A DNA stretch of 64,000 nt from Fictibacillus nanhaiensis (GCF_019801215.1 NZ_JAHVJO010000003.1:372001-436000); one strand, 5' to 3'; shown: positions 1 to 9,344, counted from the first letter of the stretch. Translations and numbers: made by a program. The notes: generated by a model from the letters alone, not told the origin.

Positions 1-40
1 GAAAGACTGCTTTAAACTGTTCCCCAATAGAATCAAACAA
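1..40 (-). CDS. Start of probable YhgE/phage-infection-protein-like membrane protein (partial)
   Basis: Only the first 13 codons are present; the gene runs off the left edge. On the minus strand a TTG codon at 40-38 follows an AAAGGAG Shine-Dalgarno sequence with 8 nt spacing and opens MFDSIGEQFKAVF. A short N-terminus leading to an FKAVF/WKAIF-like helix is typical of YhgE/Pip-type proteins, and yhgE follows the TetR gene yhgD in B. subtilis. The name therefore rests on synteny and a few residues. Another membrane protein is possible. Confidence 0.5.
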   Translation of the reverse strand, partial: MFDSIGEQFKAVF

Positions 41-61
41 TGAATTCACTCCTTTAACTAT

Positions 62-96
62 ACAAAATGACCGTTTCGGTCAAACAGTCATTTTGT
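62..96. promoter_or_regulatory. Probable TetR-family operator before the yhgE-like gene
   Basis: TGACCGTTTCGGTCA at 68-82 is a perfect 15-bp palindrome. It sits in a wider inverted repeat, ACAAAATGAC at 62-71 and GTCATTTTGT at 87-96. A weaker pair TGACCA (137-142) / TGGTCA (154-159) lies further upstream of the minus-strand gene. Palindromes of this kind are usual TetR-family sites and a TetR gene is adjacent, so local autoregulation or control of the downstream gene is inferred. Confidence 0.55.
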
Positions 97-99
97 TCC

Positions 100-126
100 A
101 AAAAAAGAGACTCCTTAAAGTCTGCT
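100..126 (-). terminator. Weak possible terminator after the TetR gene
   Basis: On the minus strand a 5-bp stem AGACT/AGTCT (119-123 and 108-112) is followed by CTTTTTTT. The stem is short, so readthrough into the yhgE-like gene is quite possible. Confidence 0.3.
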
Positions 127-196
127 TTTAAAGAACTGACCAAAAATGAAAACTGGTCACAACTAAATCTATCACGTTTTTACAGCTTCTGCAACA

Positions 197-766
197 CTAT
201 GATTTTCGCAGGCCATCCATTACAAACATTTCTAGAACTTCAAGCATCTTTTCCTTATGTATAGCAGGATGATCCTTCTCCCAATCAAAGATTAGAGCGA
301 TATACAGCTTCACCATCATAAATGCCACAATATCTGTAGGACATTCTTTTAGTTCACCCTTTTCTACCGCTTTATCCAGTTCTTTTTGCACAAAGCTTAA
401 GACAGCCTTTTCAATGCGTTGCAACGCTTCTGTCACAGGTGATGAATTCATCTCTTTTACTTCTTGAGATAGTTTTACAGCCAATACATGTGTTTTCCGG
501 AACTCGATCACTTCATACAAAGCATAATGAAGATTTTCATAAAATGGTCGATCTTCCTTAATCGCTTCTGATGCTGCGAGTTTCGTTTCTTTCACGAGGC
601 TTGTAACGATTTCAGAGAATAACTCCTCTTTGTTTGCGAAAAAAGTATAGATCGTTCCTTTCCCCACGTTCGCGATTTTTGCGATTTGATCAACCGTAGT
701 CGCTTTATATCCAAACATAGAGAAAGATCGTTCAGCTGCTTCTAAAATACTTCTTCTGCGATCCAT
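197..766 (-). CDS. TetR/AcrR-family transcriptional regulator (YhgD-like)
   Basis: 189 residues, the usual TetR length. The N-terminal 50 residues carry the canonical helix-turn-helix (ILEAAERSF, GYKATTVDQIAKIANV, GKGTIYTFFANKEEL); the rest is the helical ligand and dimer domain. The ATG overlaps the stop of the upstream kinase gene (TAATG), so the two are translationally coupled. Position next to hemY and the yhgE-like gene matches B. subtilis yhgD. The probable operator at 62-96 suggests that it controls the downstream membrane protein. The ligand is unknown. Confidence 0.9.
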   Translation of the reverse strand: MDRRRSILEAAERSFSMFGYKATTVDQIAKIANVGKGTIYTFFANKEELFSEIVTSLVKETKLAASEAIKEDRPFYENLHYALYEVIEFRKTHVLAVKLSQEVKEMNSSPVTEALQRIEKAVLSFVQKELDKAVEKGELKECPTDIVAFMMVKLYIALIFDWEKDHPAIHKEKMLEVLEMFVMDGLRKS

Positions 767-2043
767 TAGTTTATCACCTCTTCTGGCCCTTTACCAGACT
801 TCGTACATAAAGGTAACGATAAAAGGACTTTTGTTCCTGTCCCCACATCACTTTCATAGCTCAGCTTGCCGCCCATACCACCAATCAGCTTGTACGTTAC
901 CATCATACCTAAGCCTGTACCTTTTGCTTTTGTTGTATAGAATGGAAGTCCTATTTGCTCAAGCTCTTCTTTTGTCATCCCTTTACCATTGTCTTCAATG
1001 GCGATGATGATATTTCTCTTTGTTACTTTATATCTGTATAGATGAATAGTTCCTGTATCCTCTATAGCTTCTACTCCATTTTTAATAATATTTATTAGCC
1101 CCTGCTTTAATCTTTGTTCATCTACACAAACTTCATAAGACCCTATATCACTTAACGTTACTTCTACATTATGGATGGCACCATAAGGAGCTGTTAAGGA
1201 AACCACATCTTTTATTACTTGTTTCAAATGAATTCTTTCAAGCTTTGGAACATCTGGCTTTACCATCGATAAATAATCAGTAATGATCTTATTTGTTCTG
1301 TCCAGTTCATTGATTAAAAGTGGTGAGTGTTCTTTTAATTTTTTGTCGGTTGTTGTACTGCCGAGAAATTGTATCATCCCTCTGATCGTTGTTAATGGAT
1401 TTCGAACTTCATGCGCGATAGCCGCTGCCATCTGTCCGGCTACTGCTAGTTTATCCAAATACACCGTTTCTTTTAATTGCATATTGATTTTGACAAGTCT
1501 TTCGATAAGAAAGATACATGAAAAAAAGGCGATTAAGAAACAAGAAAAATAGATAAGATAGAATTCCAGAGATAGAAAATTAAGATACGTATGTATAAAT
1601 AGCATATAAAATAAGGTATAGATGACAGCGATATAAATAGCCGAAATCCACCTTTTTTTATCTTCATCAAAAAAGTTCTGATACGCTAGGCTGACAATGT
1701 AAGCTAATAAAGTGAGAATAATACCGAGCCAAACATATTCTCCACCCATTCCAACCCTTGCTAGGATAACAACTAAAGAGCAAATAGCACCCGGCAGCCA
1801 GCCTGCGTACAGTGTCACAATCATGATTGGAACGTTTCTAAGGTCAAAATAAACATCCTTAAGCGTTTCGATCGGGTATACCATACAAACAAGTGCACCA
1901 ATACCACTTATTGCTCCAAAGACAACCTTATTCTTAATATCAGGAATGGCACCAGGATGCAGAGGGAAGAACATATTCACTAGATGCGTAAATGAGAAAA
2001 CGATTGCAATGTTTACAAATAAAGGTTCTATAAATGCCTGCAT
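766..2043 (-). CDS. Membrane sensor histidine kinase, KinB-like
   Basis: 425 residues. The N-terminal ~180 residues hold about six hydrophobic segments of the 5TMR-LYT type (LytS/KinB-like) with no extracellular sensor domain. The dimerisation/phosphoacceptor box IAHEVRNPLTTIRG follows near residue 210, then the HATPase boxes N (NIIKNGVEA), G1 (DNGKGM) and G2 (GTGLGMMVTYKL). This layout is that of sporulation kinase KinB, which phosphorylates Spo0F; the role is inferred from the family. No response regulator is adjacent, as expected for an orphan phosphorelay kinase. It overlaps the TetR gene by 1 nt and is separated from hemY by a strong terminator, so kinase-TetR form their own unit. Confidence 0.87.
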   Translation of the reverse strand: MQAFIEPLFVNIAIVFSFTHLVNMFFPLHPGAIPDIKNKVVFGAISGIGALVCMVYPIETLKDVYFDLRNVPIMIVTLYAGWLPGAICSLVVILARVGMGGEYVWLGIILTLLAYIVSLAYQNFFDEDKKRWISAIYIAVIYTLFYMLFIHTYLNFLSLEFYLIYFSCFLIAFFSCIFLIERLVKINMQLKETVYLDKLAVAGQMAAAIAHEVRNPLTTIRGMIQFLGSTTTDKKLKEHSPLLINELDRTNKIITDYLSMVKPDVPKLERIHLKQVIKDVVSLTAPYGAIHNVEVTLSDIGSYEVCVDEQRLKQGLINIIKNGVEAIEDTGTIHLYRYKVTKRNIIIAIEDNGKGMTKEELEQIGLPFYTTKAKGTGLGMMVTYKLIGGMGGKLSYESDVGTGTKVLLSLPLCTKSGKGPEEVIN

Positions 2044-2089
2044 GTTGCTCCCCTCCCTTTTTTCTTTCTTCAGTATAGCAGAATCATTC

Positions 2090-2133
2090 TACAAAAAAAT
2101 AAGAAAAACGACAAACTTATCCATTTGTCGTTT
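2090..2133 (-). terminator. Terminator of the hemEHY operon
   Basis: Perfect 10-bp stem AAACGACAAA/TTTGTCGTTT (2106-2115 and 2124-2133) followed on the minus strand by a T-rich run. It lies just after the hemY stop. Confidence 0.85.
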
Positions 2134-2146
2134 AAACGTTTTTTAT

Positions 2147-3553
2147 TTATTTGGCAAACAAAGAGTCTGCTGCTTTTTTGGCAGAATTCACACAATCCGG
2201 AAGGCCTACCCCATCATAAGGTGCACCAGCAAAAAGAACGCCAGGCAGGTTCTTTGTAAACGCCGTTTTCAATTCCTTTACACGCTCTTGATGACCCACT
2301 TCATATTGAGGCATCGAATCAATCATCCGTGAAACGTAATAGAACTCTGGTTGCGCGTCAATCCCCATACTTGCTTTCAAGTCCGCTAAAACTTTTCCCA
2401 AAATAACTTCATCTGATTCATGTACGATATCTTGATCATCAGCACGGCCCACATAGCATCGCAACAGCACTTTTCCATCAGGGGTCGTGTGTGGCCATTT
2501 CCTACTTGTCCACGTACAAGCAGTTATGGAGGTGTTCTCACTTTTAGTGACCACAAAGCCAGTACCATCTAAGTGGAAGGTCACATCCTCTTCATTGAAG
2601 CCAATCGCGACCGTGGCGACTGAGGTTGGTTTTGTTTTGTGAAGTTCTGGAGGAAACAAAATATCGTTAAATAGGTGTTTGGTTATAGAATAGGGTGTCG
2701 TAACAATCAGTTGGTCTCCTGTAACCGTTGAGCCATCTTCCATATGCACCTGGTATGTTCCGTCTTCTAAACGAGCGACAGAGGTCGCTTTCAGCCCTCT
2801 TTGGATACACTCACTCGGCAAAGAATTTTCAAGAGCTGAAATCAAAGAAGATAAACCATTTTTAAGCGTCATAAACACGCCTTTTTTCTTTCCAGCTCCA
2901 TGATTCTTAACCATTTTAGGCTGGGATTTTTTCATGCCTATTATCAAACTTCTATGTTTTTTTTCTGTTTCTACAAACTGTGGAAAAGTTGACTTCAGAC
3001 TCAATTGATCGATTTTCCCGGCATATATCCCTGATAAAAGAGGTTCAATCAGCCGGTCCACCACTTCGTCTCCAAGGCGTCTTCTGAAAAAATGACCGAC
3101 AGAAACATCTTTATTGAGATCTGACCGTTTTGGCAGAACGAGATCGAATGTAGCTCTTGCTTTGCCAAAGACTGAGAATAGAGGCGTAAAAGCAAAAGGA
3201 ATCACTTTCGTCGGAATGCCCATTACTGCCCCTTCTGGTATGGGATTCAGTTTGTTATTGTGAAGGATATACGCTTGTCCTGTTTCATTTGATACAAGAT
3301 CGTCCTCTAGACCAATCTCTTTTATGAGCTCAGTCATAACCGTTTTTCTGGCAAGGTAGGAATCGGGTCCCCGTTCGATCACAAAGCCGTCCTGTACAAT
3401 CGTGTCGATCTTGCCTCCAAGCCGCTCACTGCCTTCTAGCAATGTGAACGTTACAGGTTGTCCTGTTTCTTTTGCATACTTTTGCACATAAAAGGCAGCG
3501 GCTAAACCTGTAATGCCGCCGCCCATTATGATTACGTGCTTTTCGTTGCCCAT
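2147..3553 (-). CDS. hemY: Coproporphyrinogen III oxidase, HemY/CgoX type
   Basis: FAD-dependent oxygen-using oxidase of haem synthesis. Gram-positive HemY proteins work in the coproporphyrin-dependent pathway, oxidising coproporphyrinogen III to coproporphyrin III. Seen: N-terminal dinucleotide fold IMGGGITGLAAAFY, then ERLGGKID and ERGPDSYLARK, and the C-terminal FAD motif LFAGAPYDGVGLPDCVNSA. About 468 residues, normal for the family. I take ATG at 3553 (MGNEKHVIIMGGG), by alignment with B. subtilis HemY. An in-frame GTG at 3562 overlaps the hemH stop by 4 nt (GTGA) and is an alternative start. Last gene of hemE-hemH-hemY, followed by a terminator. Confidence 0.95.
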   Translation of the reverse strand: MGNEKHVIIMGGGITGLAAAFYVQKYAKETGQPVTFTLLEGSERLGGKIDTIVQDGFVIERGPDSYLARKTVMTELIKEIGLEDDLVSNETGQAYILHNNKLNPIPEGAVMGIPTKVIPFAFTPLFSVFGKARATFDLVLPKRSDLNKDVSVGHFFRRRLGDEVVDRLIEPLLSGIYAGKIDQLSLKSTFPQFVETEKKHRSLIIGMKKSQPKMVKNHGAGKKKGVFMTLKNGLSSLISALENSLPSECIQRGLKATSVARLEDGTYQVHMEDGSTVTGDQLIVTTPYSITKHLFNDILFPPELHKTKPTSVATVAIGFNEEDVTFHLDGTGFVVTKSENTSITACTWTSRKWPHTTPDGKVLLRCYVGRADDQDIVHESDEVILGKVLADLKASMGIDAQPEFYYVSRMIDSMPQYEVGHQERVKELKTAFTKNLPGVLFAGAPYDGVGLPDCVNSAKKAADSLFAK

Positions 3554-3558
3554 CGATT

Positions 3559-4500
3559 TCACAAACTTTCTTTAGGCAGTGCGTTTTCCACAACCGTTGC
3601 CAAACAGTCGATAAATTCAGGTTTTGCATTCGGCATTTCAGGACGGTAATATTGCACGCCTAACTCATCAGTAACCACTTTACACTCATAGTCGTTGTCA
3701 TATAAAACTTCAAGGTGGTCCGCAACAAAGCCAACCGGACAATAGATGAAATGCTTGTAGCCATGTTTATTATATAAGTCACGAGTAAGGTCTTGAACAT
3801 CTGGTCCAATCCAAGGGTCAGGCGTGTTGCCTTCACTTTGCCACCCGATCGTATAATGAGAAACTTCCGCACTCTTTGCGATCAAGTCTGCTGTTTCCTT
3901 CAATTGCTCAGGGTACGGGTCACCCATCTGTAGAATCTTTTCAGGCAAACTGTGTGCTGAGAAAATGACAACGGCTTGATCATGCTCACTTTCGGGGATG
4001 TGTTTAAACATTTGTTTAATGCCATCTGCCCAATATTGAACATATTTAGGCTCATCGTACCAGCTGTCTATTGTAACAAAAGCAGGTCCGCCTATCTTAG
4101 CAGATTCTTCGACAGCACGCCCGTTGTACGATTTAACACTAAACGTAGAATAATGAGGAGCAAGAACGAGTGTTATCGCTTCTTCAATACCGTCTTCTTT
4201 CATCTGTTGTACGGCATCTTCGATAAAAGGATCGATGTGCTTCAAACCTAAATAGCTCTTAAACTCCCGATCTGGGTATCGGCGATTCATTTCTTCTTCT
4301 AGTTTCTGTGCCTGGTCTTCCGTAATCTTTGCTAGAGGAGAAATTCCGCCGATCTGCTCGTATCTTTCCGTTAATTCCTGAAGCTGTTCAGGTGAAGGCT
4401 TACGTCCCCGTCTAATATGTGTGTAATAGCTTTCAACCTCATCAAGACTTCTTGGCGTACCATATGCCATCACGAGTATTCCGGTAATCTTTTTCATCAC
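3559..4500 (-). CDS. hemH: Coproporphyrin ferrochelatase HemH/CpfC
   Basis: 313 residues, the monomeric cytosolic ferrochelatase of Firmicutes that inserts ferrous iron into coproporphyrin III. Seen: ILVMAYGTP at the start, YYTHIRRGR, the catalytic-histidine region [11 protein letters not shown], the conserved [17 protein letters not shown], and [15 protein letters not shown] with the second metal-site residues. Close to B. subtilis HemH over its whole length. It lies 7 nt after hemE and next to hemY in the haem operon. The two leading methionines differ by one codon only. Confidence 0.97.
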   Translation of the reverse strand: MMKKITGILVMAYGTPRSLDEVESYYTHIRRGRKPSPEQLQELTERYEQIGGISPLAKITEDQAQKLEEEMNRRYPDREFKSYLGLKHIDPFIEDAVQQMKEDGIEEAITLVLAPHYSTFSVKSYNGRAVEESAKIGGPAFVTIDSWYDEPKYVQYWADGIKQMFKHIPESEHDQAVVIFSAHSLPEKILQMGDPYPEQLKETADLIAKSAEVSHYTIGWQSEGNTPDPWIGPDVQDLTRDLYNKHGYKHFIYCPVGFVADHLEVLYDNDYECKVVTDELGVQYYRPEMPNAKPEFIDCLATVVENALPKESL

Positions 4501-4507
4501 TTTTTAC

Positions 4508-5542
4508 TCACCCTAGTTTTTTAGACGTGTATTCATGAACAAAGGTCGTTAACTGTTTCAGAGTCGCAATGTTTACTTCTGGAAAAATCCCTTTACCTAC
4601 GTTGAAAATAAATCCTGGTTCTTCCATTCCTTCATCCAAAATTTCTTTTGTTCTCGCTTCGATTACTTCCCAAGGAGCAAGCAGCAAGGAAGGATCCAAG
4701 TTTCCTTGAAGCGCCTTAGTAACGCCCATTTGACGAGCTTCTTTTGGTGATATTCTCCAGTCGAGGCCGATTACATCGATCGGTAGCTCGTTCCACTCCA
4801 TCACTAGATGGCGTGCACCTGTTCCATAAAGAATCAATGGTACGTTTTCTTCACGCAGGCTTGAGAAAATCCGATGCATAACTGGTTGTATATATTTTCG
4901 GTAATCCGCAGCATTCAATGCGCCAACCCATGAGTCAAAAATTTGAAAGGCTTGGGCACCAGCTGCAATTTGAGCTTTCGCATATGAAATGGTCATGTCC
5001 CCTAGCTTGTCCATCAACATGAACCAGCTTTCTGGATCGGAATACATTAACTGTTTTGTTTTATGATAATCACGTGAAGGACCACCTTCAACCATATAGC
5101 TTGCTAATGTGAAAGGAGCTCCTGCAAACGTAATAAGAGGTACTTCTAATTGCTGACGCAAAATCTTAATCGTCTCCAAAACGTAAGGTACATCTTTTTC
5201 AGGATCGATCGTTCCTAGACGCTCAACATCTTTTCTTTTTCTTACAGGCTTGTCGATAACAGGGCCGATTCCTGATTTGATTTCTACATCTACCCCGATT
5301 GCAGGCACAGGTGACATAATATCTTTGTAAAGAATAGCCGCATCCACGCCATGCTGATCCACAGGAAGCTTCGTAACACCAGCACAGATCTCAGGTCTAT
5401 GTGTAATATCAAAGAGTGAATACTTTTCCTTCAATTTACGGTACTCAGGCTGAGAACGACCCGCCTGTCTCATGTACCAAACTGGAACATGTGTATTCTT
5501 CTCCTTGCGACACGCTTTCAAAAACTCTTCATTTATTGTCAA
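4508..5542 (-). CDS. hemE: Uroporphyrinogen decarboxylase
   Basis: Decarboxylates the four acetate side chains of uroporphyrinogen III to give coproporphyrinogen III, the branch point feeding HemY and HemH. Seen: the signature [17 protein letters not shown] near the N-terminus, [19 protein letters not shown] and FDSWVGAL; no cofactor motif, as expected. I choose the TTG start at 5542 ([10 protein letters not shown]) because the AAAGGTG ribosome-binding site is 8 nt upstream of it. The in-frame GTG at 5551 overlaps that site and is too close. About 344 residues. First gene of the haem operon. Confidence 0.96.
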   Translation of the reverse strand: MTINEEFLKACRKEKNTHVPVWYMRQAGRSQPEYRKLKEKYSLFDITHRPEICAGVTKLPVDQHGVDAAILYKDIMSPVPAIGVDVEIKSGIGPVIDKPVRKRKDVERLGTIDPEKDVPYVLETIKILRQQLEVPLITFAGAPFTLASYMVEGGPSRDYHKTKQLMYSDPESWFMLMDKLGDMTISYAKAQIAAGAQAFQIFDSWVGALNAADYRKYIQPVMHRIFSSLREENVPLILYGTGARHLVMEWNELPIDVIGLDWRISPKEARQMGVTKALQGNLDPSLLLAPWEVIEARTKEILDEGMEEPGFIFNVGKGIFPEVNIATLKQLTTFVHEYTSKKLG

Positions 5543-5793
5543 AACGTACACACCTTTCTATCAAGACCAAAAGCTCCTAATGTTTCTTCCAGCCATTTAT
5601 CTAATAAGCTATAACGTCAATATCCATACACATTGTAAGGGAATTCATAATAAAAGTATAGGCACAACGCTTAATTGTCATGATTTTGGCAAAATGAAAA
5701 TTTATTACACCTTCCTATATCCTTAGTTGTATACTCGGCCTATTACTTGGGGCTAAAGTTTGGAGGGTAAAGCACTATCTTTCTTCCAAGTCA

Positions 5794-5822
5794 TTGACTG
5801 TCTTCCTCTGCAGTTGTTTAAT
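5794..5822 (+). promoter_or_regulatory. SigA-type promoter of the M36 protease gene; gap 5543-5865
   Basis: TTGACT (5794-5799), 17 nt spacer, TTTAAT (5817-5822), 44 nt before the ATG at 5866. Downstream, TAACGG (5822-5827) can pair with CCGTTA (5847-5852), which overlaps the TAAGGAG Shine-Dalgarno sequence. The rest of this 320-nt divergent gap must also hold the hemE promoter. I see no convincing -10/-35 pair for that. Confidence 0.6.
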
Positions 5823-5865
5823 AACGGTAATAAAAGTCAGAAAATTCCGTTAAGGAGTGAAGGCA

Positions 5866-8800
5866 ATGTCCGTAAATAAAAAAGCAATTGGTGGCGCGAC
5901 ACTCTCCACAGCACTTGTCGCTTCCCAACTTTTCACAGGAACCAACGTGCCTGTTAACGCTTTGTCATCGAATGAACTTTCAAAAGAGGCAGTCGAACAC
6001 CAGCACGAAGCATTTGATATTCGAAAGGGCTTACCTGCAGTCCTGCCTACGGATTCTCAAGTTCAAGCTGCAAATGCGTTTATTCAATCTGCAGGGACTG
6101 GTACAAAAATATCATGGAATTCAACATTTGGCACACCATCCTTTATAACCAAGAACAAGGGTTATTTAACCGCTCCTTCAAGTTATAACAGCGATACAAT
6201 TGCCCGAAACTGGCTTAAATCCAACGCAGAACTGTTCGGTCTTAGTTCAGAACAAGCAGACTCGCTTTCGATCATCAAGAGTCATTCCATTCCTGGAAGT
6301 GGACTTCAGCCTGTCGTTTTCCAGCAGACCTTTTCAGGAATTGAATCTGCAAACGGCGGACGCATCATAGTCTCTGTTAATAAAGAAGGACGCATTCTTT
6401 CTGTTGCGTCAAATGCTGCCCGAGCAGATGCACTCGATGAGGCACACAAACTATCAAGCAAGGATGCTCTTTTATCAGTCGTTAAGGAACATCTCCCTGA
6501 ACTAAACTACTCCCCTTCGTTAAAAGGTACAAAACAGGGGTGGGAGGAATATGCAGCCGGCGAATCACTACCAACTGTGCAACGTGTGAAGAAATCTGCT
6601 TTTGTCACAGCTAACGGTGTGAGACCTGCCTACCGCGTACTTTTCATTGAAAAATTAAACAAAGGGAAAGAAGTCGTCGTAGATGCTGTTACGGGCGAAA
6701 CTTTATTTGAACGTTCCTTAGTTCAAAACCTGGATCCAGAAGGCTTAATCTTTGAAAATTATCCAGGCTCCCCACTTGGAGGTACACAAATCGTTAAGTC
6801 ATTAAAAGGAGATCCTATTGCCTCTCCGCAAGGCTGGTTATTGCCAACAAACGATGCTGGCATGACTACAATCGGAAACAATGCTGATACGTATGCAAAC
6901 TGGAGTAACTTCCTTGTCCCTGAGGGTCCTGGACTTGTTAGACCGGTTAACCCGCTTGGCCAATTTAAATTTCCGTTTAAAGACGCTTGGCATGAAACAA
7001 AAGGTGAAGCTACACCACCTTCTTATGCAGAAGATGCTTATAGTGCAACAACCAATTTGTTCTATCATCACAACCTGTTCCACGATTATTTTTATAAACT
7101 CGGATGGACAGAATCAGCTGGCAACCTTCAAGCTGCTAACTTCGGCAAAGGCGGTATGGATGGAGACCCTATTTTAGGACTTGTCCAAGCCGGTGCAGCT
7201 TCAGGGGGAGAACCAACCTATACAGGACGCGACAATGCCTATATGCTTACACTTCCTGATGGAATACCAGCCTGGAGTGGAATGTTTTTATGGGAACCGA
7301 TTAAAGGCGCATTTGAAGGTGAATATGCAGACGGTGACTTTGATGCAGGAATCATCTATCACGAATACAGCCATGCCCTATCAAACCGCTATGTAGCTGG
7401 TGGAGAATCTTTGAACAGTCATCAAGCAGGTTCGATGGGTGAAGCTTGGGGCGATTGGTTCGGCATGCATTATCTTGTGAAAAACGGTCTCCAAAAAGAT
7501 CCAGTCGTTGGAGCATATGTAACAGGAAATTCTGAAAGAGGAATACGCAGCTGGGCACTTGATGATGCACCTCTTCATTTCGGTGATATTGGTTTTGATA
7601 TTGTCGGACCAGAAGTACATGCTGATGGCGAAATTTGGTCGGCCATCCTCTGGCATGTAAGAGAAAGCTTAATTCAAGCTCTTGGAAAAGAAGAAGGAGA
7701 AAAAGTGGCAGAGCACATTGTAATGGACAGCATGCCGATCTCAGCTCCAGACCCTTCAATGGATGATATGCGGACGGCTATTTTGGCTGCTGATCAAGAC
7801 CGTTACGGCGGAGAGCATTATGATTTATTATGGAAAGCTTTTGCCCAACGAGGACTTGGGGCTTCTGCTAAATCATTATCTGGTGACGACACAGATCCAA
7901 CTCCTTCTTATGATCATCCTGTTTCTGGGCAAAATGGTATGCTGGCTGGAAAAATCATTAATGCATCAACTAAAAAACCTGTTAAAGATGCAAAAATCAT
8001 CATCGGACAATATGAAGCGCGAACAAGTCCTGTCAGTTTATCTGGGGAAAAAGGCGGCTTTAGTCTGCCAATCGTTTCAGGAACCTATGATGTTACGATT
8101 CAAGCTCGGGGATTCGGTGCTACTACCTTTAAAGATGTAGCAATCACAGCAGGTAAAATTGAAAGTCTAGATGTTACACTTTCACCTAACTTAGCATCAA
8201 CAGCAAACGGAGCCGAACTTGTTTCCATATCAGATGAAACGGAAACCCATCCTGCAAAGAATGCATTGGATGACACAGAAGGAACAGTCTTTATTTCACA
8301 AACAAAAGAAGGTGGATTTACTGGGTCTGAATTTGCAGTAGATCTCGCTGGCAACAAACCAGCTGTTGTTTCAAGTGTTCAAGTAAGTGCGTTTAAAGAT
8401 ATGACAAAAGGACGATTTTCTGCATTAAAAGATTTTACAGTCCAAACTTCACTTGACGGTGTAAACTGGACAACTGTAAAAGAAGGAACGTTTACAGCCG
8501 GCAAGCCTCGTCCAGCAACACCTGATCTTCACTACAAAACCTTTGATCTGGCTGAACCGGTTAAAGCAAACTTTGTTAAGTTCATTGCAAACAATGCCCA
8601 AGATAATTCATTCGGCTACGTGCAAGTTGCTGAAGTTCAAGTGTTTGCTGAGCGTTCATCCAAAGTGACAGCTTTACCGCCAGTCGTTACTGAGCCGTTT
8701 TCGAGCGAAGGTGTCATTTTAGCAGGTAACCCGGCAACAGGAATCGGAAGCTTAGCCGATATAGATGCTACAGGCAGCGTGACACAAAACGAGTTTGTTT

Positions 8801-9093
8801 CTACACAGAATCCTGAACCAGCCTCACAAGGAGCAGATGGCTATGTTGTAAGCCTTCCTGAACAATACAGGGACGGTCTCCACAATATAACTGTTGCAGG
8901 ACCTGAAGGAGGCACTCATGATCTTGATGTGTTCTTCTACGATTCTTCCTTTAATTTATTAGGCAGCATCGCAACAGCTGGAGCAAATGAATCAGGTGTC
9001 GTGCCAGCTGGAACTTCTTATATCTATGTTGGACTTTATACGGGAGCAAATGTACCGTTCACAGTGGACGTGCGAAGTCCATTTGCGAATTAA
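5866..9093 (+). CDS. Secreted fungalysin-type (M36) zinc metalloprotease with C-terminal accessory domains
   Basis: 1075 residues. A signal peptide (about 1-33, cleaved near VNA) is followed by a fungalysin/thermolysin-type propeptide to roughly residue 280. The catalytic domain has the zinc motif HEYSH at 499-503 and the third ligand in GSMGEAWGDW (Glu526), the pattern of M36 proteases. Then come a carboxypeptidase-regulatory-like beta domain (about 690-770), a discoidin (F5/8C) type domain (about 770-930, ending VQVAEVQVFAER) and a C-terminal pre-peptidase-like beta domain (about 950-1075). Start ATG 5866 has TAAGGAG 8 nt upstream. Monocistronic, with its own promoter and terminator. The accessory domains suggest binding to carbohydrate or cell surface; the substrate is unknown. 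Confidence 0.93.
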   Translation: MSVNKKAIGGATLSTALVASQLFTGTNVPVNALSSNELSKEAVEHQHEAFDIRKGLPAVLPTDSQVQAANAFIQSAGTGTKISWNSTFGTPSFITKNKGYLTAPSSYNSDTIARNWLKSNAELFGLSSEQADSLSIIKSHSIPGSGLQPVVFQQTFSGIESANGGRIIVSVNKEGRILSVASNAARADALDEAHKLSSKDALLSVVKEHLPELNYSPSLKGTKQGWEEYAAGESLPTVQRVKKSAFVTANGVRPAYRVLFIEKLNKGKEVVVDAVTGETLFERSLVQNLDPEGLIFENYPGSPLGGTQIVKSLKGDPIASPQGWLLPTNDAGMTTIGNNADTYANWSNFLVPEGPGLVRPVNPLGQFKFPFKDAWHETKGEATPPSYAEDAYSATTNLFYHHNLFHDYFYKLGWTESAGNLQAANFGKGGMDGDPILGLVQAGAASGGEPTYTGRDNAYMLTLPDGIPAWSGMFLWEPIKGAFEGEYADGDFDAGIIYHEYSHALSNRYVAGGESLNSHQAGSMGEAWGDWFGMHYLVKNGLQKDPVVGAYVTGNSERGIRSWALDDAPLHFGDIGFDIVGPEVHADGEIWSAILWHVRESLIQALGKEEGEKVAEHIVMDSMPISAPDPSMDDMRTAILAADQDRYGGEHYDLLWKAFAQRGLGASAKSLSGDDTDPTPSYDHPVSGQNGMLAGKIINASTKKPVKDAKIIIGQYEARTSPVSLSGEKGGFSLPIVSGTYDVTIQARGFGATTFKDVAITAGKIESLDVTLSPNLASTANGAELVSISDETETHPAKNALDDTEGTVFISQTKEGGFTGSEFAVDLAGNKPAVVSSVQVSAFKDMTKGRFSALKDFTVQTSLDGVNWTTVKEGTFTAGKPRPATPDLHYKTFDLAEPVKANFVKFIANNAQDNSFGYVQVAEVQVFAERSSKVTALPPVVTEPFSSEGVILAGNPATGIGSLADIDATGSVTQNEFVSTQNPEPASQGADGYVVSLPEQYRDGLHNITVAGPEGGTHDLDVFFYDSSFNLLGSIATAGANESGVVPAGTSYIYVGLYTGANVPFTVDVRSPFAN

Positions 9094-9141
9094 TAGTACT
9101 TGGCCTAAGCCAAGTGTCCTCATATTGAGTGTAAGGTTGGA

Positions 9142-9170
9142 AAAGATGGGCAAACCGCCCATCTTTTTTT
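9142..9170 (+). terminator. Terminator of the M36 protease gene
   Basis: 9-bp perfect stem AAGATGGGC/GCCCATCTT (9143-9151, 9157-9165) with loop AAACC, followed by a T run. Confidence 0.92.
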
Positions 9171-9185
9171 GTGTGTTCAGGAACA

Positions 9186-9254
9186 TTTATGATCCTTCAA
9201 ATAATTTTATGATCCTTCAATTTTTTTTATGATCCCTCAAATTTTTTTATGGAT
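9186..9254. repeat. 20-bp-period direct repeat, core TTTATGATCC(T/C)TCAA
   Basis: Three copies start at 9186, 9206 and 9226, and a decayed fourth (TTTATGGAT) at 9246. The period is exactly 20 bp. Cores are conserved and the linkers are A/T-rich and variable. It lies between the facing terminators of the M36 protease and pbpF genes. See the matching loci at 41.4, 49.9 and 62.9 kb. Confidence 0.88.
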
Positions 9255-9309
9255 TTTTCGGCAAATTTCGACGAACACGAACACGCACTCAAATCGCAAA
9301 CACTTCACT

Positions 9310-9337
9310 CAAAAAAAAGACAGCCCTCAAGGCCATC
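9310..9337 (-). terminator. Terminator of pbpF
   Basis: On the minus strand GATGGCC...GGGCTGTC forms a stem with two or three wobble pairs (9319-9337), followed by TTTTTTTT. Confidence 0.7.
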
Positions 9338-9344
9338 TCCTTCT

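Noticed and set aside
7352-7759. Antisense ORFs inside the M36 protease gene
   Set aside because: They lie opposite a fully conserved catalytic domain, have no ribosome-binding site and no recognisable domain.
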